The notes beneath the pieces are model-generated. The model was not told the DNA's origin, did no database searches, and was given only the letters and a program-made list of their open reading frames with translations. The position numbers were made by a program, and so were the translations under genes. A DNA stretch of 23,242 nt from Nematocida ironsii (lineage: Eukaryota; Microsporidia). Positions within the stretch are counted from its first letter, which is position 1. Every line of letters starts with the position of its first letter. Positions 1 through 7,137 of this stretch are shown here, one piece after another. Where the stretch lies: assembly GCA_001642415.1 (NCBI GenBank), contig LTDK01000100.1, positions 1 through 23,242 on the forward strand, read 5' to 3'.

Positions 1-74
1 AATAGATCTAGATGCGTATAATGCATGGTCACTCTACCATATTTAGACAAATTAATTATTTTTTGAAGGTATTT

Positions 75-446
75 AAAGGCCTCGCATTCTGAGTTTCAGT
101 GTCCCGGAGAGCTGCTTCTCTTTCTTGTGCAGTGAAGTTATAAGTAGTGTGCTGAGAGGTGCAGGAGAACTCGACATTCAATACTCGGGCGGGGTCTTCT
201 ACTATCACATCCCTTCGGGGGAGCCATATGGGTTAGATTATGCTCCAATCTTTTTATTAGGTAATTCGACGCATGTTACTTTTTCCCTTGATGCTTGTAC
301 ATCTAACATTTAGAACCGCTGCGTAGTCTGCACCGACTTAATAAGGCACTAGCGCGTACATGAATTCCCCTTCCTGTACCTCTACCACAGCACACTGCTT
401 ATAACTTCGTTGTACCGGATTATACTATATCACTGGCATAGGCGTA
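75..446 (+). ncRNA. Candidate structured non-coding RNA, family unknown
   Basis: The tract is visibly richer in G+C than its AT-rich surroundings and has no convincing protein gene. Bases 127-154 pair with 388-415 in an unbroken 28-bp helix in which every pair is Watson-Crick or G:U (G:U at 129/413, 132/410, 133/409, 145/397). After a 4-nt bulge (384-387) the helix continues as 155-167 with 371-383. Outside it, 79-82 pairs with 440-443, 84-85 with 436-437 and 97-101 with 431-435, so the two ends close on each other. Inside are hairpins at 220-246 (GGAGC/GCTCC), 271-294 (GCAT/ATGC) and about 318-354. The wobble pairs would be A:C mismatches on the other strand, so the plus strand is the likely RNA. 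The long-stem architecture recalls SRP RNA or RNase P/MRP RNA, but I cannot find the conserved SRP helix-8 motif or a clear CR-I/CR-V pair, so the family is left open. Exact ends are estimates. Confidence 0.62.
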
Positions 447-540
447 ATATATATGCGATATCTGTGTAGTAAGCTGGACCTCAACTCGCAGTAAGACGCT
501 GTATCAATTACATATACATAATAAGTATGTTTAGTAATGA

Positions 541-710
541 TTTACTGTAAGCAGACAGTACAGTGCAATCCCCATGTACACAGCCAGTACACCTATTATT
601 AAATAAACGGCTACTCCAATCTGTCTGCTATTTATAAGGCAGTGCTTGGCTCTGCTGTTCTATCCCCAACTGTATAATATCCTCTGTCCGTAAGCCTCGA
701 ATGGCTTTTT
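541..710 (+). ncRNA. Possible second small structured RNA
   Basis: This gene-free stretch has a perfect 9-bp inverted repeat (550-558 with 621-629), inner hairpins (TGTAC/GTACA near 575-591) and a GGCAG/CTGCT-type hairpin at 638-656. A final hairpin, AAGCC-TCGAAT-GGCTT (692-707), runs straight into a T run (706-710), the arrangement expected of a polymerase III-type or hairpin terminator. No known RNA family motif is recognised. It could instead be the 3' part of one longer transcript beginning near 75. The pairing is weaker than in the upstream candidate, so this is tentative. Confidence 0.28.
692..710 (+). terminator. Hairpin followed by T run
   Basis: A 5-bp stem (692-696 with 703-707) with a 6-nt loop is followed directly by T residues to 710. 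It would suit the 3' end of a polymerase III transcript from the RNA region upstream. It is also short enough to be chance in AT-rich DNA. Confidence 0.25.
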
Positions 711-980
711 ATTTTAAATTCTTATTCCATACATAAACTTAAAATTATTTCTGCTTTACTCCTTAGATTATTATGTATAAACCGCATTTACACTCAAAAC
801 CAGTGATAATCCATGGAGTATGCCATAACCCAAATATAATACAAATTACGTATAACAAGGAATACATTATATTGCATAAATAATAACCTGGTATAACCCA
901 AATTTATAAAGTAATTTATTATTGTAATTAGCAGTGTATACAGTAAATAGTCAATATTCAAGTAATGACTAAGTATATGC

Positions 981-2300
981 CTAATTGTTTTTAGGAGATA
1001 CACATTTTACAATTGGTGTGGGAACACCCATCCGCATTACATACGAAATAGATGAGTCGAATTGTTTTTTCTCCTCTGGACTAAACGCATCTGGTGAAGT
1101 TTCCTGAATGGTCCCATCTAAAATATTCTTTGCACGGAGTTTCTGGAAAAGAGGACTCGTCATTAAATTCTCAAGTATTGCAACTGGATCAGGAACTTCA
1201 CTTGAATTACCTAATGGTTTATCATCAGAAGACACGTATACATCTTCTATTTCATCATATGCACTTACATCCTTATCCGACAGAGTATGCTCACCTGCTA
1301 AAAAAGAAGATACATGCACAGACTTTCTTAGATTGAATAAAAGATCTGTGAATAAATGAGATTCAGTACACTCACCCGGTGATCCTTCTTTTAAGTCTTG
1401 TATCGTGTACGTAATAAGGTCTTTTACATACTTGAGTACTTGACAGTAAAATATGATTATTTTTTCTGTACGCGTATTATTTTTATTCTCTTGGAATAAT
1501 GTATTTATTACTGAATAGTATAATTCAGCATATGCACTCTGGAATGATTCAGTACGTAATAACCAGTAGTTCATTATAGGACACGGTGAAAGGGCCTCTG
1601 CCATGAGAAATTCAATTACATCTCTGTGCATATCAACAGGATTAGGATCAACAGTGGATATGTGAAATTCAATATTTCTTGAAATAGTTGTTCTCCACTG
1701 CTCGTATAAATGATTTCTCTTCTGTTTAAGATAGAAGAATATAAGGAGAGGAGAATATGATGAACATTTCATATACGCAGTGTTTTTAACAATATCCACA
1801 ATTTCCCTAATAAACTCTGTAAGTAAGAATATCATGGGGATATCTTGATTTGTCTTGAATATTTTTGTTTCTTCTGTAATAGGAGACAGTTCATTTACTG
1901 CACGTGGTTTCTGATTCTCAGATACTTCTTTAACCAGTATAGGTAAATCATTTGATTTATCATTCAGTTCAGATGAGATCTGATTAGATGGAATTTGTAC
2001 AGTGGCTGTAGAGCCCGGATTAAGAGTATTATTTAAATCATCATTCTTTGACTGTCTCTGCTTTCTCTTGGGAATAGAAATAGAAATAATTTCATCTTCT
2101 GATGAGTTATTTGGAGTACTTGTAGAGCACATAGAGCACATACTTATCATTATCTTAACAGGAGCTAGTGCTAATTTAAGTGTTGCTTTAGATGTATTCT
2201 TTACTCTACGACCGACTGAATTTGCATTCCTTTTTATACTCCTAAGAAATCCAGAATGATTCGGTCTTTCTGATTGATTTGTACTCTGTGGAGATGTCAT
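981..2300 (-). CDS. Hypothetical protein, disordered N-terminus (439 aa)
   Basis: This is an uninterrupted 439-codon frame on the minus strand, and I recognise no family. Residues 1 to about 125 are Ser/Thr/Asn/Lys-rich and probably disordered, with a basic patch (PKRKQRQSK, near residue 77) that could act as a nuclear signal. Residues about 125-330 are richer in hydrophobic and aromatic residues and look folded and helical. The C-terminal part is acidic, then ends in a short basic tail. There is no signal peptide and no clear membrane span. A GGG lies 18 nt before the ATG (plus-strand CCC at 2318-2320), which resembles the GGG-like promoter element described in microsporidia. The gene is far from its neighbours (535 bp upstream gap), so context gives no functional hint. 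It is confident as a gene and unassigned in function. Confidence 0.8.
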   Translation of the reverse strand: MTSPQSTNQSERPNHSGFLRSIKRNANSVGRRVKNTSKATLKLALAPVKIMISMCSMCSTSTPNNSSEDEIISISIPKRKQRQSKNDDLNNTLNPGSTATVQIPSNQISSELNDKSNDLPILVKEVSENQKPRAVNELSPITEETKIFKTNQDIPMIFLLTEFIREIVDIVKNTAYMKCSSYSPLLIFFYLKQKRNHLYEQWRTTISRNIEFHISTVDPNPVDMHRDVIEFLMAEALSPCPIMNYWLLRTESFQSAYAELYYSVINTLFQENKNNTRTEKIIIFYCQVLKYVKDLITYTIQDLKEGSPGECTESHLFTDLLFNLRKSVHVSSFLAGEHTLSDKDVSAYDEIEDVYVSSDDKPLGNSSEVPDPVAILENLMTSPLFQKLRAKNILDGTIQETSPDAFSPEEKKQFDSSISYVMRMGVPTPIVKCVSPKNN

Positions 2301-2834
2301 GTGATAATCTGTACATTCCCTCTCTTATTTATGAGTACAATCTGAAACATAAACAAACTGTTGCTATAACACTGTTGTATCTGTTCTATGCAACTGTTCA
2401 TTTTAGAAGATTCTATTTGCACTTATCCCAGTAAAGATAAATAAACAATACTGCATACTCCTGTGACATAGTTTCATAGCATACACTTCCTACAGGTGTA
2501 CTAATCCATGCATACACATATTACAATATGTTAATACACATAAATTCAAGAATAAATAAAGAATATTATACTACTCTTTATATGGGTTATCCATTATATA
2601 CGATAATCCATAACCAGAATAATAATATATTCTATTCAGATTGTATTATAGCTATGGTATGACTGAGTTATACCACTGTGCTTATTATGACTGTATTATA
2701 TGACTGTATTACTGATACTGTGGTGTGCTATGATGTGCTATGATGTGCTGTTTCTATATGGGCATATGTTTAAAAATATTCTGAATTTCGGGTTATACAA
2801 TGATGATTCCTTGGTTACTTACATAAAAAAACAA
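2301..2834. other. Gene-free AT-rich spacer with short repeats
   Basis: No credible gene is present; the 60-aa frame at 2700-2882 overlaps the end of the next gene and has no family look. The spacer contains an 11-bp direct repeat (TGACTGTATTA at 2688-2698 and 2701-2711), a 10-bp tandem repeat at 2723-2750, an imperfect hairpin (GGTAT/ATACC at about 2656-2674) and one copy of the recurring TCGGGTTATA motif (2788-2797). Confidence 0.5.
2723..2750. repeat. 10-bp tandem repeat, about 2.5 copies
   Basis: The unit TGTGCTATGA is repeated head to tail (from about 2724 and 2734) and followed by a partial third copy. It lies in the spacer 3' of the Ser/Lys-rich membrane protein gene. Simple slippage is the likely origin. 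Confidence 0.6.
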
Positions 2835-3515
2835 TTATACATTTATTGCAGCTTGCAGAGCTTCTTTCTTGGTGCCTGCTGAGGTATACGCGGGTTTTAA
2901 AGATTGCGTATATTTACGCCGATTCTTTCTTTCTGATATATAATTTGAGATCGTGGATACTGCTATGAAGATTAAAACAGAAGCAACTGCTAAGCCCCCA
3001 ATACAAATTAAAATAATTTGAACAATCCTTCTACTAAAGAATTCTCCAATTGCCGCAGTAAATGAAAAATTAGATTTACCATCAGATGCCTCCTTCTCAG
3101 GCTTTTCACTATCAGAGACTAAATCAGAAAGTACTTCTTCCTTATCAGAAGAATCAGATTTGGATTTCTTAGACTTACTTTTAGTGCTACTTTTACCTTT
3201 TGACTTTACACTCTCTGTGCTTTCTATATCACTCGATGAAAAGTCTTGTTTCTTAGAGGATTTAGAAGAATCCTTCTTAGAGGATTTCTTACTCTTACTC
3301 ATCGGGATAACTTCATCTGAAGAGAAATCATCAATCGGGAGGGATAGACCACTTGACTTTTTAGGGTTAGACTCATTTGAGATTGGTAATGTAAGAGCAG
3401 ATATGTTCTTGGTGTAGTGGATTAGTATACACAGTATAAATACCAGAATATTTAATAAGTGTTTTATAGACATGGCCATACAAGGAGTATTCAATGTTTG
3501 GTTTATATATTCCAT
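2835..3515 (-). CDS. Ser/Lys-rich single-pass membrane protein (up to 226 aa)
   Basis: From the first Met, residues about 17-40 form a hydrophobic stretch that looks like a signal peptide or anchor. Residues about 73-125 are almost entirely Ser, Lys and Asp with repeated SKSK/KSSK patterns. Residues about 164-189 are a strong membrane helix, followed by a basic tail (SERKNRRK). The likely topology is a type I membrane protein with a low-complexity outer domain and a short cytoplasmic tail. The start is uncertain: Met13 (3479) or Met15 (3473) would place the hydrophobic segment right at the N-terminus, as expected for a signal peptide, and is preferred. No family is recognised. The composition recalls lysine- or serine-rich microsporidian surface and polar-tube proteins, but composition is not evidence of homology. 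Confidence 0.78.
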   Translation of the reverse strand: MEYINQTLNTPCMAMSIKHLLNILVFILCILIHYTKNISALTLPISNESNPKKSSGLSLPIDDFSSDEVIPMSKSKKSSKKDSSKSSKKQDFSSSDIESTESVKSKGKSSTKSKSKKSKSDSSDKEEVLSDLVSDSEKPEKEASDGKSNFSFTAAIGEFFSRRIVQIILICIGGLAVASVLIFIAVSTISNYISERKNRRKYTQSLKPAYTSAGTKKEALQAAINV

Positions 3516-3652
3516 ATGAACAAATAAACAAATAAACCATCATCAGTATCCAGGATATGGTAGACTCCTAGGAATAATATACAAACTATAAATTGAGTTT
3601 ATACCCTAATGTTTGTATATTATGAATATCCTGTACTTAATAAGTAATAAAC

Positions 3653-4840
3653 CTACTTATAATTAGAAAATGCATTACCAATAGAATCACCAAATGGTAA
3701 TTTTAAGATACTCAGACTGTACGTGTATGGCTTAGAAGATAAGAAACTTGGTATGCTCATCCTGTACCGCGTATCAAAAATAAACACTAAGACTAATGAT
3801 ATAATAAAAAGACCAACCATCGACCTAAATATTATCTTGTATAAATAATGCGCAGGTGGCTGTCTGTACCTGTACTTGTTCTTTATAGAGTAGTAGAGTA
3901 TATCTGCTTCACAGCTTTTAACTAGTAATTGTAAAATAGAAAGTGTTGCTATTGTCATAAGAGTGGGTGAAATAATAGTCCTCTCAATGGCCATATCATT
4001 AGCTATCCTATAATTAAACCCAAGCATGGTAATGTAAAACAGAAAAACTGTAGAAAACAGGATTCTTACCATATCATCAGTAATTATTCTTTCCATTGAA
4101 CTAAACTTCCCATTGAACTGAACCACTAAAAGACTCATTATATACCCAGATAAGAATAATGTACTGCATAAAAGTGGAGTAATACATATACTGTAATAAT
4201 ACGTACTAATATATCCACATACCATGCATATTATAAGGATAATTCCCATACAAATAGTGACTGTCTTTCTTATAAAGTATCCTTTTATGGCTGAATCAGT
4301 AAATGTGGATTTAAATGCCCATATACTCGTTATACATCCCATACATAGAATATCATATACATAAAAACCAGTAGATTTACTAGATGCAGTAATATTCGTT
4401 ATAAACATAAGAATAAGTATAATAATTACCAAGTACTCCCTTATACTTGTACTTGCTAATTTTACGTATTTAGTATTCTTTAAGAATATGCATATACCCG
4501 TGCATACTATAAAAAATAAACTAGATACCCATTGAAATGGAAACATTTCTAATGAAATAGGAGAATATCCTAACTTCTCCAGAGTAATCATGCACGTATA
4601 CACAGTGCCAAGTATCAGTAATAACCATGCAGTATTATACGCAAATACCTTTTTAAATTTAATACTTTTAATATGTCCCCATATATAATTATACGCATGC
4701 TCTGGAACACTCTCCTTATAAGAATACCTGGTAGTATTATTAGTTATATTCTTTGTCTTACGTAATTTCCTGGATATATCAGAAACCTTCTCATTTCTGA
4801 TAATTTCTGTATTTTGTACGTTCTCATCTATTTTATTCAT
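3653..4840 (-). CDS. Polytopic membrane protein, about nine spans (395 aa)
   Basis: After a charged, Asn-rich cytoplasmic-type N-terminus (1-65), hydrophobic spans are seen near residues 68-86, 101-120, 134-150, 158-178, 192-214, 216-238, 258-275, 287-307 and 337-356. No signature of a known transporter (sugar, nucleotide, ABC, MFS) is seen, so the substrate is unknown; a transporter, or an ER or plasma-membrane protein of unknown type, is possible. A GGG sits 5 nt before the ATG (plus-strand CCC at 4846-4848), in the position reported for microsporidian start-proximal promoter motifs, which supports this start. It is divergent from the UbiB-like kinase gene, sharing a 307-bp upstream region that contains a 23-bp inverted repeat. 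Confidence 0.82.
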   Translation of the reverse strand: MNKIDENVQNTEIIRNEKVSDISRKLRKTKNITNNTTRYSYKESVPEHAYNYIWGHIKSIKFKKVFAYNTAWLLLILGTVYTCMITLEKLGYSPISLEMFPFQWVSSLFFIVCTGICIFLKNTKYVKLASTSIREYLVIIILILMFITNITASSKSTGFYVYDILCMGCITSIWAFKSTFTDSAIKGYFIRKTVTICMGIILIICMVCGYISTYYYSICITPLLCSTLFLSGYIMSLLVVQFNGKFSSMERIITDDMVRILFSTVFLFYITMLGFNYRIANDMAIERTIISPTLMTIATLSILQLLVKSCEADILYYSIKNKYRYRQPPAHYLYKIIFRSMVGLFIISLVLVFIFDTRYRMSIPSFLSSKPYTYSLSILKLPFGDSIGNAFSNYK

Positions 4841-4977
4841 ATAATCCCATTATTATGCATATAAATAACCTGAAATTTTCCTAATTCAGGTATTATTATA
4901 AAATTAATTTACTCATCCCATAAATAATCAGAAATTTAAAGTGATTATATAGTTTATATACACTATGATATACATAA

Positions 4978-5106
4978 TATATCGGGTTGTATCGGGTTAT
5001 TAAATATATATAAATATTTCATTATTTATACGTATACAGAATGACTTATTCATATTCCTGTGCCTATTATTAATTAAACTGGTATAACCCGATATAACCC
5101 GATATA
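4978..5106. repeat. 23-bp inverted repeat between divergent genes
   Basis: Arms 4978-5000 and 5084-5106 are inverted copies with one difference (position 4989/5095, a G:T pair). Each arm holds two tandem copies of the core ATCGGGTT(A/G)T. The arms are separated by 83 bp and lie between two divergently transcribed genes (starts at 4840 and 5148). They could be a shared regulatory site or a large hairpin. The same core recurs singly elsewhere in the window. Confidence 0.75.
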
Positions 5107-5133
5107 TTCCGTATAGAATACTTTTCATTAAAT

Positions 5134-5137
5134 CCCC
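5134..5137 (+). promoter_or_regulatory. CCC-type start-proximal motif
   Basis: A CCCC run lies 10 nt before the ATG at 5148 in otherwise AT-rich DNA. CCC/GGG-like motifs close to the start codon are a described microsporidian expression signal. Here it supports use of the first ATG. Confidence 0.4.
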
Positions 5138-5147
5138 GTGGTAATTC

Positions 5148-6560
5148 ATGCTCAGAATTTTTTATATGAAATATCCAGTATGCACAAGTCTTTTATACCC
5201 ACCACCACTGATAGAGTCACTGCATACAGTGAATAAATCCATAAAGAAGACTTATAAGAATAAAGAAAGCATCACAGTATACGATTATATATGTTCTGGT
5301 GGTAGAATAGCAAAGTTCCTTATGGTAGATACAATTGTATCGTTAAGTGCAAATTGTATCTCAAAGAAACTCGGTGCATCCGCAGTGTTTAATGCACTTA
5401 CAACAAATGGTCCCCTTATAATGAAACTAGGCCAATTTCTATCCACGCGCATGGAAGTCTTCTCAGATGAATCAATCATAAAATTACGGAGTATACAAGA
5501 CTCAGCACCAGAAGTTAAACTACAAAACCATCCATTAGATATTCTATATAAAGAAGTAGGTATCCGACTGCCAGATACTGCATTAAAACAAAGGATCGGT
5601 GCTGGTTGTATATCACAAGTGTATAAGGTACGTATGGGTAATAAAGATTATGCACTAAAAATAATTGATGAGCGTACAGCAGTGCGTGTATCCACGGACA
5701 TTCACTTTCTTGAATTTATTTCATGGGCATGCGGTGCCACTCGATTTTACAAAGAGTTTAAGCAGAACATGCACGCACAAATGGATTTAAGAAAGGAGAA
5801 AATGAACACCGACCAGTTCAGAAAGAACTTCTCATATTATCAAGCCACAGTCGAAAATAACTCAATCATAAACCAAGCACTTTCTTATTTCATAAATCGA
5901 CCAAGTTTCATATTCCCAAAACCCATCCTGGCCACTAAAAGGATCTTACTCACAGAGTACTGGCCAGGCACTAAAATACCCTCATGGGACAAGGATACTT
6001 CAAAGAGTCTCCTAATTATGTTCATGAAAATGATCTTTAAGGACAGGTTCATTCACTCTGATTTACACCCAGGTAATTTATCCATATACACAGGTACATG
6101 TCCAGTACAGGTAAGTAATTCACGTATACATAAGCCAATTATAGTGTATGATTCAGGACTAACACACAGTCTCACACTAACACAGCGTAATAATTTATCA
6201 GATTTAATTAAAGAAGTCTGCTTAAACCATAAAAGGAGTGCACTCTCATTGATCATAGACAGGAATGTGCTTAATAAGCATACACCACAGGAGAAGGATA
6301 CTTTCATAAAAAGTGCTATTTCTTATTGGAATATGCGTAATAAGAAATGGAGTATTTTTGATACGGTTATTAAGATTTACTTTCTGGCGAGGCAGCATAA
6401 AGTCTTCTTAGACTCATCGTATACGAATATAATTATGTCTTCTATTTATATGCAGAACCATCTTAAAGGGATAAATCAGTTTGACTGGAAAATGGCTGTA
6501 ATGAGTGGATGTACAGTTGATTATTTAGATATTCTCAGACGATGGAAAAAATTTGCATGA
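5148..6560 (+). CDS. UbiB/ABC1/ADCK-type atypical protein kinase
   Basis: The order of motifs matches the UbiB (COQ8/ADCK) family of protein-kinase-like ATPases. The family-specific KxGQ motif is at 93-96 (within GPLIMKLGQFLSTR). A modified nucleotide-binding loop, GAGCISQVYK, follows at 151-160, with the ATP-binding lysine in ALK (K171). The catalytic HSDLHPGN is at 303-310 (Asp305, Asn310), and the metal-binding Asp of DSGL is at 335. All key residues are present, so it should be active. The loop sequence is closest in style to ADCK2-like members, from family knowledge only. Family members act in mitochondria or plastids and many support coenzyme Q synthesis or transport. Here the place would be the mitosome, though the N-terminus (a few Lys, little Arg) is not a clear targeting peptide. 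Met7 is an alternative start. 470 aa is normal for the family. It is unusual in a microsporidian. Confidence 0.85.
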   Translation: MLRIFYMKYPVCTSLLYPPPLIESLHTVNKSIKKTYKNKESITVYDYICSGGRIAKFLMVDTIVSLSANCISKKLGASAVFNALTTNGPLIMKLGQFLSTRMEVFSDESIIKLRSIQDSAPEVKLQNHPLDILYKEVGIRLPDTALKQRIGAGCISQVYKVRMGNKDYALKIIDERTAVRVSTDIHFLEFISWACGATRFYKEFKQNMHAQMDLRKEKMNTDQFRKNFSYYQATVENNSIINQALSYFINRPSFIFPKPILATKRILLTEYWPGTKIPSWDKDTSKSLLIMFMKMIFKDRFIHSDLHPGNLSIYTGTCPVQVSNSRIHKPIIVYDSGLTHSLTLTQRNNLSDLIKEVCLNHKRSALSLIIDRNVLNKHTPQEKDTFIKSAISYWNMRNKKWSIFDTVIKIYFLARQHKVFLDSSYTNIIMSSIYMQNHLKGINQFDWKMAVMSGCTVDYLDILRRWKKFA

Positions 6561-7137
6561 AAAATCAGGAAATAAATAGTAAATCGGGAAATTTATTATA
6601 TTAAAAATTACCTAAAATAGAAATAATAACGGAATATTTTATTTTTTAGAAATCAATTTATTAATAAATTATTAACAAAAGAAGAGAAGAAGTGGAGAAA
6701 TAAATTGGATAAGAGGAGTAGCGGAGGGTATATGATAAGGAATAAGTATAAGGGATGTGAGGGCATGATATATGGGATGTCTGAATATGGATAATAATGA
6801 AGTATGTGAGATATATGTAAATCAGTGGTATAAGATAGGTACATGTAGGGTATGGTATAATTAGACAGGTATATATAGGGTATAATAGGTGTATGTATAA
6901 GTGTATGTATGGTATAATGAGACAGGTATATATAGGATATTATATACTATAGTATAAGTGTATGTAGTGTATAATAGGCACGGGCATAAGTGCATGTATG
7001 GTAGGTGTATGTATGGTATAATGGGACATGTACAAGTGTATGTATGGTATAATGGTACATGTACATGTATAATAGGTACATGTAGGGTATGATATGTTAT
7101 GTTGTATTAATTTATTTAGGGTTATATCGGGTTATGA
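6561..7137. repeat. G-rich/C-poor convergent spacer with degenerate ~57-bp repeat
   Basis: The gap between the two convergent genes has extreme strand asymmetry: by eye only about 20 C in the 480 bases 6661-7140, with G several times more frequent. The first part (about 6670-6730) is purine-rich. From about 6841 a degenerate repeat follows, in which GGTATAAT-type blocks followed by (G)ACAGG/ACATG and GTGTATGTAT recur at about 6854, 6911, 6968, 7014 and 7045. The first spacings are about 57 bp and later ones are shortened. No credible gene is seen. The array ends with GGGTTATATCGGGTTAT (7119-7135), two bases from the stop codon of the 898-aa gene. Confidence 0.65.
7119..7135. repeat. Recurring GGGTTATATCGGGTTAT motif copy
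   Basis: This is a two-unit copy of the same core found at 4978-5000 and 5084-5106. It lies immediately after the stop codon of the minus-strand 898-aa gene, so it may belong to that gene's 3' end. Other single copies are at 2788-2797, 18366-18382 and 22941-22950. Confidence 0.5.

Noticed and set aside
125..313. Short plus-strand reading frame of 62 codons
   Set aside because: It lies entirely inside the strongly paired RNA candidate and has no family features.
460..480. GTGTAGTA at 464-471, identical to the branch-site pairing segment of U2 snRNA
   Set aside because: The surrounding U2 stem I and Sm-site features are missing; an 8-base match is likely chance.
794..1003. Minus-strand 69-codon frame overlapping the end of the 439-aa gene
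   Set aside because: AT-rich sequence with Ile/Leu/Tyr composition expected by chance; overlaps a longer confident gene.
6653..6844. Minus-strand 63-codon frame, Leu/Tyr/Pro-rich
   Set aside because: It arises from the C-poor purine-rich tract; no start context or family look.
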